Under the pieces are notes generated by a model that was not told the origin of the DNA, ran no database searches, and saw only the letters and a list, made by a program, of their open reading frames with translations. DNA of 64,000 bases from Pseudomonas azotoformans. GTDB lineage: Bacteria; Pseudomonadota; Gammaproteobacteria; Pseudomonadales; Pseudomonadaceae. Of this stretch, positions 43,968 through 52,748 are shown in pieces. The stretch's first letter is position 1, and the number at the start of each line of letters is the position of its first letter. The translations under genes were made by a program, and so were the position numbers. The stretch spans positions 6,014,001 to 6,078,000 of the forward strand of contig NZ_CP014546.1 in NCBI RefSeq assembly GCF_001579805.1, read 5' to 3'.

Positions 43968-44252
43968 TCACAGACACTCGGGGAGACTTAGCAGATTGTT
44001 CGGCTGCTCACCATCGTTCTGCGTTTTCAGGTATTTATTCCCGGAGGCACTTTTTGCGACGATTACCCAGACGGATTCGCCATTGGCACTAACCCAAAAT
44101 CTCCACTTACCAGATTCAACACCCGCAATTGCGTCTACAAGGGACAATTTCCATCGTCCACCATCCTCATTGAGTCCTCCAATGCTTTGAATACGCTCAT
44201 GTGCGCTTTGGCGGTTGGTTTTGTTGATACAGGTGACTCTGTGGTCTGACAT
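43968..44252 (-). CDS. DUF3892 domain protein
   Basis: A 94-residue protein that matches the DUF3892 pattern: [20 protein letters not shown] and [14 protein letters not shown] at the start, [18 protein letters not shown] in the middle, then the closing NGLKYLKT-type segment ([22 protein letters not shown]). Function unknown; members are often near mobile or defence genes. AGGAAG lies 7 bp before the ATG. It is in the accessory islet between DUF6124 and AbiGi genes. Confidence 0.85.
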   Translation of the reverse strand: MSDHRVTCINKTNRQSAHERIQSIGGLNEDGGRWKLSLVDAIAGVESGKWRFWVSANGESVWVIVAKSASGNKYLKTQNDGEQPNNLLSLPECL

Positions 44253-44424
44253 TTCTACTTCCTTTTGAATTGTCTAACATTTAATTAAAGGCAATAGCCC
44301 GTTCCTGCTATCAAAGCGTACGTTCTTGAGAATATAAGGGGGATATATTTTTAGGAAAATTAATCACCTCATCTCCACTAAAGAAAAAAATTGTGAGACC
44401 AGCAAAATTAATGACGGAGACAAA

Positions 44425-44464
44425 AGGACGGGCTAATTTTCAAAAACTAAATCCGTCCCTTTTT
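44425..44464. repeat. Hairpin repeat, copy 3
   Basis: GGACGG (44426-44431) and CCGTCC (44453-44458) form the stem, again with an AT-rich middle (AATTTTCAAAAACTAAAT) and followed by CCCTTTTT. It lies between the DUF3892 gene and the end of the AbiGi-like gene. Similar to the hairpins at 43141 and 43926 in sequence, spacing and position beside gene ends. Confidence 0.65.
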
Positions 44465-44503
44465 CACGCTCCACCTTGAAAAACCGCCCCTTACAAACGC
44501 CAC

Positions 44504-45247
44504 TTAAAAGTCAGTCGCAATTTGATCACTAGTCAATATTCTGGTCGTCAATTTTTCAACCTCCCGCATCGTAAAATTAGCACCTTTCGCAGAACGGAGA
44601 TGATTAACAAAGTCATTTATCTCACTCTCATCTTTTATTATTATATATTTTATATCATTAGGCTCAAAAGCCAGACGAAGCTTCGAAACACTCTTATTCG
44701 CGGCGCGCTTCACACTCTCATCTTTAAACTCTTTAGCCGAATAATACATCTCACAATCATGATCAATATTGGGCACAAAACGCCACTCTCGCTCATCTGA
44801 AAATCTGTACAACTTCGGCTCATGCCCTTCCCGCTCCAACATGCCCTCATAGTTTTTTATATATCGTGCAATATCAGACAACTGACGATACGCAGTGACA
44901 GCAGAATCATCTTCTGCCCCATCACCCTCATAATAAAGAAGCGACTGCTCATAACTATGAGCAAGACTCGAATCATTCTGTACATAGAGAACCGGATTCA
45001 AATGATTTCGAACCGCCCAGTCACGCGTAAGACCAATCCCATAACAACCATAACTCGATATATGATCTTTGATTTGAGACAACGGTATATCACAAAAACT
45101 TACCATAGGAACATGGATGGTGGCACGCTTCTCCTTAAACTTTATAGTCTCCTTACAATACTTTACACGAAAAGTATCTATCAGAATCCCTTCGAGCGCC
45201 TCACGACTATCAGTAAGATGAATAAGAGAATTTGAACTAATAGGCAT
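44504..45247 (-). CDS. AbiGi-like abortive-infection family protein
   Basis: A 247-residue protein of the AbiGi/DUF2971-like pattern: SLIHLTDSREALEGIL at the start, then VPMVSFCDIPLSQIKDHIS and the diagnostic YGCYGIGLTRDWAVRNHLNPVLYV. The central FSDEREWRFVPN fits the same family. In the lactococcal AbiG system AbiGi is the antitoxin-side partner of AbiGii. No second gene of that kind is adjacent here. The gene and its flanks are clearly richer in A+T than the surrounding genes, which suggests recent transfer. Confidence 0.75.
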   Translation of the reverse strand: MPISSNSLIHLTDSREALEGILIDTFRVKYCKETIKFKEKRATIHVPMVSFCDIPLSQIKDHISSYGCYGIGLTRDWAVRNHLNPVLYVQNDSSLAHSYEQSLLYYEGDGAEDDSAVTAYRQLSDIARYIKNYEGMLEREGHEPKLYRFSDEREWRFVPNIDHDCEMYYSAKEFKDESVKRAANKSVSKLRLAFEPNDIKYIIIKDESEINDFVNHLRSAKGANFTMREVEKLTTRILTSDQIATDF

Positions 45248-45637
45248 TTTATTAAATACTCACACTAATTATAAAAATACATCCAAAACAGCCCAACACA
45301 AAAAAATGGCCACTTGCAGGGTTATTATTTACGTCACCGCACTGATTAAACACGCCATATCACAAGTTAAAACGGCACGAATAGTTTCAAATATTATTGG
45401 TTTTTCTTGTAGTGAACCAATGCGGGTCTGCATGGCGTGGGTATCCTTGTCTAGATTGAAGGCGCTGAGGCCAATCTTCCTTGAACTGGGCTAGCACGCT
45501 GTGCGAATCCAGCAACCAGCCAGCCAAGAGATATCGCTGAAAATACCGGAATCGTGGCAAAAAGCCATCGTATTTTAGTAGGATTCAAAATAGAGGAAAA
45601 CTGCTGACCGTAGTCCGTCCAATCCCTTCGAACGCAC
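45248..45637. other. AT-rich to GC-rich boundary, no gene seen
   Basis: This 390-bp stretch has no ORF with a plausible start and composition; short frames on both strands (for instance at 45306) look random. The left half is AT-rich like the AbiGi gene, the right half returns to normal GC, so a junction of acquired DNA lies within. It must contain the leftward promoter of the AbiGi gene. No repeat or tRNA was recognised at the junction. Confidence 0.5.
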
Positions 45638-47476
45638 CTACCTCCCCAACAACTCCCTAACCCTCCCCCCCAACACCTCCACCGCAAACGGCTTCGTCAA
45701 CACCCCCATCCCCGCCCCCAACTGCCCATACCCCATCACCGCATTCTCCGCATATCCCGTAATAAACAACGTCTTCAACCCCGGCCGCAATTCCATCCCC
45801 GCCTCCGCCATCTGCCGCCCATTCATCCCCCCCGGCAACCCCACATCCGTCACCAGCAAATCAATATGCACATCCGACCTCAACAGCTTCAGCCCTGCCG
45901 CGCTGTCGGCCGCTTCAATCACGGTGTAGCCCAGTTCACCGAGGACGTCGGCAAGCAGCATGCGCACCGTGGACTCGTCGTCCACCAACAGCACGGTTTC
46001 GCCGTGTTGGGCGACTTCAATATCCACTTGCCCTGGGGCCAGTTCATCCCCTGGCGCCGCGCCGTGGTGGCGTGGGAGGTAGAGGGACACGCAGGTGCCT
46101 TCGCCTTCGGTGGAGTGCAGGTGCACTTGGCCGCCGGATTGTTGGGCGAAGCCGTAGATCATGGACAGGCCCAGGCCGGTGCCTTGGCCGATGGGTTTGG
46201 TGGTGAAGAAGGGTTCGAACACGTGGGCCATGACGTCGGGGGACATGCCGGTGCCGGTGTCGGTGACGCTCAGGCGCAGGTACGGGCCTTCGGCCAGGTC
46301 GTAGGCGCGGGCGGCGGTGGCGTCGAGCCAGTGGTTGCTGGTTTGCAGTTGGATGCGGCCGCCTTGGGGCATGGCGTCGCGGGCGTTGATGCACAGGTTG
46401 AGCAGGGCGTTTTCCAGTTGGCTGACGTCGACGAAGGCGGTCCAGGCATCGGCGACGCCGGTGGTTTCGATCTGGATGCCGGGGCCGGCGGTGCGTTGGA
46501 TGAGTTCGGCCATGCCGTACATCAGGGTGTTGACGTTGGTGGCGCGCGGTTCCAGGGTTTGCCGGCGTGAGAAGGCCAGCAGGCGTTGGGTGAGGACGGC
46601 GGCGCGTTTGGCCGAGCCTTGGGCGGCGACCATGTATTTGTCGACGTCGCTGAGGCGGCCTTGGGTGATGCGGCGGTTCATCAGTTCGAGCGCGCCGGAG
46701 ATGCCGGCGAGCAGGTTGTTGAAGTCGTGGGCCAGGCCGCCGGTGAGTTGGCCGACGGCTTCCATTTTCTGCGATTGGCGCAGTTTTTCTTCGGCCTGCA
46801 TGAGCATGGCGGTGCGTTCGGCTACACGCTGCTCCAGGGTTTCGTTGAGGGCGCGCAGTTCAGCCTGGGCGTCGCGCAGGGCTTCGTCGGCGATGGTGCG
46901 TTCCAGCAGGTCGGCGGCTTGGCGGGCGAGGATGTCGAGCAGGCGCAGGTCGCGTTCGGACGGCTGGTGCGGCATGCTCCAGTGGGTGGAGATCATGCCG
47001 AGCAGGCGGCCATCGCGGGACAACAACGGGGTGGTCTGGGCCGAGCGGATGCCAGTGTTGCGGAAGGCTTGCAGGTCGTCGGTGCCGGCGATGTCGGGCC
47101 ATTCTTCGAAGTCGGGGATGATGGCGCGCTGGCCCAGTTGCAGGGCCATGGTGCAACTGCTGTAGGCCATAGGGCTCACCCATTGCCAGAACCCGACCGC
47201 TTCCGGTGGCAGACCGCGCGAACACAAGAGCTGCAACTGGCCGCCATGGCCGGACGGGTGCCCTTCTGGGCACAGCAGCTGCATGGTGCCGAACTGCGAG
47301 CCGGTGATGGACACGGCGGCGTCGACGATCTTGCCGTAGAGGGCTTCGAGGTCTTGCTCGCCGATCAGGTCGAGGCTGATGCGGTGCAGGAATTCGATGT
47401 CCGACAGGGCGGTTTCCGAGTCACGAGAAACGCCAAGGGGGAAAGCGGCCGGGAAGGCGGTGCGTAGGGTTTTCAT
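45638..47476 (-). CDS. GAF-domain hybrid histidine kinase with C-terminal receiver
   Basis: A 612-residue soluble sensor with start at 47476 (MKTLRTAFPAAFPLG). A TTG further upstream has no binding site. The N-terminal GAF domain spans about 20-190 (GSQFGTMQLLCPEGHP, CRGLPPEAV-type strand, RSAQTTPLLSRDGRLLGM). A coiled coil follows, then HisKA with QLTGGLAHDFNNLLAGI, an ATPase domain (DTGTGMS, GQGTGLGLSM) and a receiver with DLLVTDVGLPGGMNG. No membrane segment is seen, so it senses a cytoplasmic cue. No cognate regulator is adjacent. Its GC-rich third codon positions argue that it belongs to the host backbone. Confidence 0.9.
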   Translation of the reverse strand: MKTLRTAFPAAFPLGVSRDSETALSDIEFLHRISLDLIGEQDLEALYGKIVDAAVSITGSQFGTMQLLCPEGHPSGHGGQLQLLCSRGLPPEAVGFWQWVSPMAYSSCTMALQLGQRAIIPDFEEWPDIAGTDDLQAFRNTGIRSAQTTPLLSRDGRLLGMISTHWSMPHQPSERDLRLLDILARQAADLLERTIADEALRDAQAELRALNETLEQRVAERTAMLMQAEEKLRQSQKMEAVGQLTGGLAHDFNNLLAGISGALELMNRRITQGRLSDVDKYMVAAQGSAKRAAVLTQRLLAFSRRQTLEPRATNVNTLMYGMAELIQRTAGPGIQIETTGVADAWTAFVDVSQLENALLNLCINARDAMPQGGRIQLQTSNHWLDATAARAYDLAEGPYLRLSVTDTGTGMSPDVMAHVFEPFFTTKPIGQGTGLGLSMIYGFAQQSGGQVHLHSTEGEGTCVSLYLPRHHGAAPGDELAPGQVDIEVAQHGETVLLVDDESTVRMLLADVLGELGYTVIEAADSAAGLKLLRSDVHIDLLVTDVGLPGGMNGRQMAEAGMELRPGLKTLFITGYAENAVMGYGQLGAGMGVLTKPFAVEVLGGRVRELLGR

Positions 47477-47612
47477 GGGGCTACCAAGGGAATGGCATTG
47501 AGCTATTAGCAGGTTATCAGCAAAGCTGTGACCACGCGCAATGGGCAGACGTTCGGTGGCGATCGCTGCCAAGTGCCGTTAGTTCACTGGCTTGACGGTC
47601 AGGCGTCGATTA

Positions 47613-48524
47613 TCAGCGCGACTTCAAGTGGACATCCGCCAGCACTTCCCAGGTCTTGCGCCCTTGAGGCAATAGCGGCTCGCCCGCAAATCGATATTCG
47701 CCCAGCCCCTTCAGCACCGCCTGGTCCATCGCGCTATCACCCGAACCGTGCTCGATGGACAACTGAGGCAACGCAGAGCCCTGCTGGTATTGCACTTTCA
47801 CGATGACATGCCTGGCCTCCGGCCCAGGCTTGAAGACGGCTGACACCTCGTCTTGAACACGCCACATCCTGCGCTTGAGCCGACTCTGCGCGGTCCCGAC
47901 CCAGACTTGGTTGTAACGTTGCTCTTGCTCAGCGCTGAGTGTTACACCACGGGCGCGTAACCGCTGAATACCGTCCCAGGCTTCGCCGAAACTGGATCGG
48001 GTCGCGCTCAGGTAAAGCGCCAGTGCGCCCTGCTGATCTTGCGGGCCGCCCTTGCCTTCTTCCATCAGCTTGGCCAAGCCGAGGTCCGCACTGGCGCTGT
48101 CCTTGATGGCCGCTGCGCGCCGGTAAAACTGGCGGGTTTTCACATAGTCCGGCGGCCCGTCGAGACCGCTTTGGGCGAGATCAGCCAAGAAGAGGTAAGC
48201 CTGTTCATCGACGTCGGCCACCGCCTGGTAAAGCGCCTTGGCTTTCGGGATGTCTCGCGACACGCCATGACCTCTTTCATAGAGGTTGCCGAGCATGATC
48301 TTGCACTTCAAGTTGCCTTTGTCGCTGCGGTCCTGGATGTAGTCAACCTGCTTGCGCGTGATGGAGGCTTCATCCCGGAAGGCCCAGCAACGCAGGCCGG
48401 CCATAGGATCATCCTGGGTACTGGTGCTTTGGCACCCACTCATCAGCGTGGCGAGTGCCAGCAAAACCAAGGGGAAGCGAACGCCAACCCCGAGAACAGC
48501 GGCGCGATTGATCCAGCGATGCAA
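47613..48524 (-). CDS. Sel1-repeat lipoprotein with TonB-C-like tail
   Basis: A 303-residue lipoprotein: a hydrophobic leader and lipobox LMSGCQ (acyl-Cys near residue 31), then tetratricopeptide-like Sel1 repeats from about residue 60 to 195 (MLGNLYERGHGVSRDIPKA, LAKLMEEGKGGPQDQQGAL). The last 80 residues resemble the TonB C-terminal fold (VIVKVQYQQGSALPQLSIEH, SAMDQAVLKGLGEYRF). Such proteins bind partners at the envelope; role unknown. AAGGAG precedes the ATG at 12 bp. Confidence 0.8.
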   Translation of the reverse strand: MHRWINRAAVLGVGVRFPLVLLALATLMSGCQSTSTQDDPMAGLRCWAFRDEASITRKQVDYIQDRSDKGNLKCKIMLGNLYERGHGVSRDIPKAKALYQAVADVDEQAYLFLADLAQSGLDGPPDYVKTRQFYRRAAAIKDSASADLGLAKLMEEGKGGPQDQQGALALYLSATRSSFGEAWDGIQRLRARGVTLSAEQEQRYNQVWVGTAQSRLKRRMWRVQDEVSAVFKPGPEARHVIVKVQYQQGSALPQLSIEHGSGDSAMDQAVLKGLGEYRFAGEPLLPQGRKTWEVLADVHLKSR

Positions 48525-48733
48525 GGCTCATCTCCTTATGCTTGCGTGAAATTGATTGCATTGTGCCATCTTTCAGCTGATTGGCCTTACCGGAATGTGT
48601 GCGTTCGGGCGGCCTTGTCCGCAGCGCGGCGCTCCCTTTCATCCATACGCAGGACCGGGCGTGCTTTCACAGCGCTGAAAAATAGCCTGGCGGTGTTGTA
48701 GACTTCCCGGCCTTCAACCCCCTACTTGAGAAC

Positions 48734-49040
48734 ATGGACGTGAAAAAACGCCTGCTGCTCGGATGCATCACCTTAACCCTGGGCCGGCTGCACCTTCACC
48801 GGCGCCAACGAAGTGGCACCGGGCGAATACATGATCACCAGCCATGGCAGCATCTTCAATTCCCGTGAAGGCCTGCTGGAGAACATCAACCAGAAAGCCG
48901 CGAAAGTCTGCGACGGCAAGCCGTATCACCTGGAAGGCGATAGCGGCGCGAACATGGTGGTGAGCACCACCACGCATATTGGGCAGACGCCCACTACCGT
49001 GCTGGGCTTGAAGGCGGTGTGCGAAGGTCGCAAAGAATAG
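48734..49040 (+). pseudogene. Small lipoprotein broken by a single-base frameshift
   Basis: Read from ATG 48734, the gene gives MDVKKRLLLGCITLTLG and then leaves the frame of the long downstream ORF, which starts at 48813 only by an internal ATG. Removing one G from GGG at 48781-48783 restores LTLAGCTFTGANEVAPGEYM, a perfect lipobox and a 101-residue lipoprotein ending in CEGRKE. So the gene carries an extra G inside the lipobox codons. It may be a true mutation or a reading error in a G run. Confidence 0.75.
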
Positions 49041-49065
49041 CGCTCGTCTTCTTTCGGAGGTTTCC

Positions 49066-49428
49066 ATGGCTCAATCCAAACGCGACAGCACCCGCATCGA
49101 ACGCCGCCTTGTCGCTGCGCTCACCGACGCCTGCGAAACCGCCAAAGCAGAAATCCCAGGGTTTGAATGGTTGACCCACACGGTCAATTACGCCGACTTC
49201 CCAGGCAGCCTGCGTATCACCTGGGTCTTCGACACTCGTGCCAGCCAGGCGCAGGCCGTGGCGGCGGGGTTGGACGCGCGTATCCGCGAGTTGACCGCCA
49301 CCGCACTGCATGATGCCGAGATCCCGCCCGTGCAATTGGCGCGTTGCGTTCACCTGGATTCTGAAGAAGCCTGCCACGCCCAGCACGGCGGCAATTGGCG
49401 TTTGCGCCTGATGCGCTCAGCCAACTAG
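49066..49428 (+). CDS. Conserved hypothetical protein
   Basis: A 120-residue soluble protein that starts MAQSKRDSTRIERRL after a strong GGAGG. Helices and a few strands are predicted; two cysteines occur (ACETA and RCVHLDSEEACHA). No known domain. It follows the broken lipoprotein gene at 25 bp, so they may form a small operon. No signal peptide. Confidence 0.65.
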   Translation: MAQSKRDSTRIERRLVAALTDACETAKAEIPGFEWLTHTVNYADFPGSLRITWVFDTRASQAQAVAAGLDARIRELTATALHDAEIPPVQLARCVHLDSEEACHAQHGGNWRLRLMRSAN

Positions 49429-49498
49429 AGACTGACACCCAACTGCTGGATAATGCCCCCGCCCTGTTCCTCGCCTGCCGATAAGGAAGTCCTGTCCC

Positions 49499-50746
49499 AT
49501 GAAGTTGCCGTTTTCCGCTGCCCTGCTCGCGTCTGCCCTGCTGGCGCCGTCCTTTGCCCAGGCCGATGACGCCGCGTTGGTCGACACGCTCAAGGCCTTC
49601 ACCCGTTGTGACGAGACGTTCTTCAGCCGCCTGAACACCCATCGCGACGCCTGGCAGGCCTATGCGCCGCTCAAGCAGCAAAAGGACTTCACCTGGATCG
49701 CGGTGCGCGACCGTACCGAACCCAAGGCCTCGGCCGTGCCGGTGAGTGCGCCGGCCATCGCGGGGTTGAAGCTGCTGTCGTATAACGATGAGGTCAGCGA
49801 TCTTGGTCCGCTGGGCCTGTATTACTTCTGGGGCTTTACGGTGGACGGCCCGATTGATGAGGTCGCCCCGCGCCTCGCGGCGTTGCTCGACCAACCCGCT
49901 GCGCTGCAAAAAGGCGAGGGGCAATACACGCGCAGCGAGTTGAAGGTGGGCAACAGTTGGCAGGCGATCAAGCCGATGCCGGGCAAGGCGCCGGGGCTGC
50001 GCAATGTGGAGCGGGTGCTGATCGTGGAGCCGGAGGGCAAGTATTCCCGTGTGAGCTGTTCGGTGCAGGGTGGCGTGAATGCCGGGTTGCTGGCGCTGTT
50101 GCGGCCGGACATCGCGCCGGTGGATTACCCGCGCACCGTGGCGGAAACCAACCTCGGCGATGTGCCGGTGCCGCCCAACGTGCTTAAGGGGCTCGACGCG
50201 CCGCTGTTGCAGCCCAAGTTCAAGACGTTGAGCTACAGCTACCTGTCGAAGAACGCCGCGGGCAAGGACGCGCCGATCACCATCCGCTTCAAGGCCGAAG
50301 ACGGTTTGTTGGTGAAGAATGAAGCCTACGGCGCCGCCTTCAATGTGGACCGTTTGATGCTGGCGGACCTGATCCAGCTGAAGTCGAAAATGAACGGCGT
50401 GGGCGAAGGCCAGGTGCTGCAGACCCGTGAGGCCGAGGTGAAATTGCCGACGAGCTGGGCGCCGGGCCAGACCCTGAGTGCGCACTTGAAGATGGCCAAC
50501 GTGCCGGTCAAGCCCACCGACAAACCGCTCGAAACCACCTTGACCTGCAAGGTGGGCGAGCGCTTCCCGGCACGCCAGGTGTTTGCGTCGTTGACGGGCG
50601 ATGCCATCCGGTTGGCCTGCGAGCAGGACGGTTATGCGTCGTCGCGCGCGTTTATCGAGGACCTGGGCGTGGCGCTGACGCTGGAGTCGACGTCGAGCCA
50701 GACCCACTATGTGAATGAAATCCAGACGCTGGACGTGGTGCGCTGA
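49499..50746 (+). CDS. Secreted hypothetical protein
   Basis: A 415-residue exported protein with a type I signal peptide (MKLPFSAALLASALLAPSFA, cleavage near AQA). The mature part is beta-rich, with four cysteines (TRCDE, VSCSV, LTCKV, LACEQ) that could make two periplasmic disulfides. No family recognised. It ends directly next to a TetR gene on the opposite strand (stop codons adjoin). Unknown role. Confidence 0.72.
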   Translation: MKLPFSAALLASALLAPSFAQADDAALVDTLKAFTRCDETFFSRLNTHRDAWQAYAPLKQQKDFTWIAVRDRTEPKASAVPVSAPAIAGLKLLSYNDEVSDLGPLGLYYFWGFTVDGPIDEVAPRLAALLDQPAALQKGEGQYTRSELKVGNSWQAIKPMPGKAPGLRNVERVLIVEPEGKYSRVSCSVQGGVNAGLLALLRPDIAPVDYPRTVAETNLGDVPVPPNVLKGLDAPLLQPKFKTLSYSYLSKNAAGKDAPITIRFKAEDGLLVKNEAYGAAFNVDRLMLADLIQLKSKMNGVGEGQVLQTREAEVKLPTSWAPGQTLSAHLKMANVPVKPTDKPLETTLTCKVGERFPARQVFASLTGDAIRLACEQDGYASSRAFIEDLGVALTLESTSSQTHYVNEIQTLDVVR

Positions 50747-51334
50747 CTAAAGCCCCTGCCCCTGCAAAAACGTGTCGACCTGGCGTTCGAAGCCAGGTCG
50801 CTCGAACTTCACCAGCGCCATGCGCCACAGGCCTTGCAGGTAGGTAAGGATCACCGAGGCGGTCACCTGCGGGTCGAGGGCGGCTGGCAGCAGGCCCTGG
50901 GCCTGATCCTCACCCAGGCGCTCGGCCATGATGCCGCGCACCGCTTCCAACCCCTGCTCGGCGCGCTCGCGCAGTTCCGGGTCTGACAACACCACGTCCG
51001 TCACCATCGCGGCCACCATGCACAGGGGCGATGGCATCTGTGCGCCTTCCAGGTCATCAAGGATCACGCTGAAAAATGCGCGAATACCCTCGGCCGCCGT
51101 GGGCGCCGATACCAGGGCTTCCAGGCGCCGCGCCACCACATCGTCTTCGTAACGCTGCACGCAAGCCAGGTACAGCTGCTTCTTGCTCTTGAGCGAGTTG
51201 TAGAAGGAGCTTTCGCCGATGTCCATGACCTTGAGCAAGTCGCGCAGGCCAGTGGCGACGTAGCCGCGTTGCCAAAACAGCACCTTGGCCTTCTCGACGG
51301 CCTGGTCGTAATCAAACGCAATTTTTCTCGCCAT
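50747..51334 (-). CDS. TetR-family regulator
   Basis: A 195-residue repressor: helix-turn-helix domain in residues 1-60 (GYVATGLRDLLKVMDIGESSFYNSLKSKKQLYL), then a ligand-binding helical core. It diverges from an epoxide-hydrolase gene with 108 bp between starts. That gap has two related palindromes (51352-51367, 51402-51419), the likely operators. The ligand is unknown; a hydrophobic xenobiotic is typical of this arrangement. Confidence 0.9.
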   Translation of the reverse strand: MARKIAFDYDQAVEKAKVLFWQRGYVATGLRDLLKVMDIGESSFYNSLKSKKQLYLACVQRYEDDVVARRLEALVSAPTAAEGIRAFFSVILDDLEGAQMPSPLCMVAAMVTDVVLSDPELRERAEQGLEAVRGIMAERLGEDQAQGLLPAALDPQVTASVILTYLQGLWRMALVKFERPGFERQVDTFLQGQGL

Positions 51335-51351
51335 GGGTCACCTGCCAATTC

Positions 51352-51367
51352 TGTATCGGCCGATACA
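51352..51367. promoter_or_regulatory. TetR operator palindrome 1
   Basis: TGTATCGGCCGATACA is a perfect 16-bp palindrome 17 bp from the TetR start codon. It shares TGTAnCGnnCGnTACA with the second copy 50 bp on, a spacing near five helical turns. Confidence 0.75.
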
Positions 51368-51401
51368 ATATCATTGACGAGGGATTTCTGCTCAGGCTAT
51401 T

Positions 51402-51419
51402 TTGTAGCGATCGTTACAA
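51402..51419. promoter_or_regulatory. TetR operator palindrome 2
   Basis: TTGTAGCGATCGTTACAA is an 18-bp near-palindrome centred on CGATCG, 23 bp before the epoxide-hydrolase start. Same core as palindrome 1. Confidence 0.7.
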
Positions 51420-51442
51420 ACCATTGAACCCTGGAGACAGAA

Positions 51443-52681
51443 ATGCCCGCGACATTCGATTTTTCCGCCCATCGCCCCTTGGTATTGCCGCCGGCCACGG
51501 AGGCTGTCACCCCGTTTGAGGTACACGTGCCCCAGGCCGCCATCGAGGATTTGCAACTGCGTTTGCGCATGGCCCGCTGGCCTGATCAGGAGTTGGTGGA
51601 GGACTGGTCGCAAGGTGTGCCGTTGGATGCCGCGAAGTCGCTGGTGGACTACTGGCTCAACGGTTATGACTGGCGCACGTTTGAAGCGCGCTTGAACAGC
51701 TTCCCGCAGTTCCGCACGCGGATCGACGGCGTGGGTATTTACTTCATTCACGCACGCTCGCCGCACCTGAACGCTACGCCAATTCTGCTGACCCACGGTT
51801 GGCCCGGCTCGGTGCTGGAGTTCCTGAATGTGATCGAGCGCCTCACCGATCCGGTGGCGTTCGGCGGCAAGGCTGAAGATGCGTTTCATGTGGTGGTGCC
51901 GGCGATTCCCGGCTACGGCTTTTCCGACAAACCCACCGAGCAAGGCTGGAACCCGGCGCGCATCGCCCGCGCCTGGGCGGTGCTGATGACGCAGCGGTTG
52001 GGTTACAAGCACTGGGTGGCCCAAGGCGGCGATTGGGGCGCGGCCATCACCACCGCACTGGCCGGCCAGGCACCCGAGGGCCTGATGGCGGCGCACGTCA
52101 ATTTGCCGATGGTGGTGCCGGCGCAATTACCCGCCAACCCGACCGAAGAAGAGCGTCAGGCCCTTGAGGACATCGAGCGTTACGTCAGCGACAAGGCCGG
52201 CTACGCCAACCAGATGAACACCCGCCCGCAAACCATCGGCTATGCCCTGAACGATTCGCCGGTGGCCCTGGCCACGTGGATGTATGAAAAATTCTGGGAG
52301 TGGACCGACAACAACGGCCGCCCCGAAGACGCCCTCACCCGCGACCAGATGCTCGACGACATCTCGTTGTACTGGTTCACCGGCACCGGCACGTCCAGCG
52401 CGCGCCTGTATTGGGAAGGCGTGGGCGCGACCATTCGTGGGGCGGACTTTTTCTCGTCGGCGCGGGGCGGCGTGGAGCGTATCCAGGTGCCGATGGGCGC
52501 GAGCATTTTCCCCGCTGAAACCTTCAAGCCGCCACGGGCGTGGGCAGAAGCGGCGTGGGCCAATCTGTTCTATTGGAATGCGGTGGACAAGGGCGGCCAC
52601 TTTGCGGCGTTTGAACAACCGCAGGTTTTTGCCGAGGAATTGTGGAAGGCGTTCCGGCCGTTTCGCGCAACCACAGGCTGA
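51443..52681 (+). CDS. Epoxide hydrolase family protein (alpha/beta hydrolase)
   Basis: A 412-residue enzyme with the N-terminal epoxide-hydrolase domain (FEVHVPQAAIEDLQLRLRMA, DWSQGVPL) and then the hydrolase fold. HGWPGSVLEF is the oxyanion motif; QGGDWGAAI holds the nucleophilic Asp; the C-terminal His is in DKGGHFAAFE. This matches juvenile-hormone-type/microbial epoxide hydrolases. The upstream TetR operators suggest induction by its substrate. Cytoplasmic, no signal peptide. Confidence 0.9.
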   Translation: MPATFDFSAHRPLVLPPATEAVTPFEVHVPQAAIEDLQLRLRMARWPDQELVEDWSQGVPLDAAKSLVDYWLNGYDWRTFEARLNSFPQFRTRIDGVGIYFIHARSPHLNATPILLTHGWPGSVLEFLNVIERLTDPVAFGGKAEDAFHVVVPAIPGYGFSDKPTEQGWNPARIARAWAVLMTQRLGYKHWVAQGGDWGAAITTALAGQAPEGLMAAHVNLPMVVPAQLPANPTEEERQALEDIERYVSDKAGYANQMNTRPQTIGYALNDSPVALATWMYEKFWEWTDNNGRPEDALTRDQMLDDISLYWFTGTGTSSARLYWEGVGATIRGADFFSSARGGVERIQVPMGASIFPAETFKPPRAWAEAAWANLFYWNAVDKGGHFAAFEQPQVFAEELWKAFRPFRATTG

Positions 52682-52748
52682 TCGGCCCCTTGTGTTTTAG
52701 CCGTGGCTGCACTCAACTATGTGCCCTCCCCTCTAGCGAGTATCGACA

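Noticed and set aside
45306..45494. 62-codon frame in the AT-rich boundary
   Set aside because: No ribosome binding site, no likeness to known proteins and it crosses the composition change; probably random.
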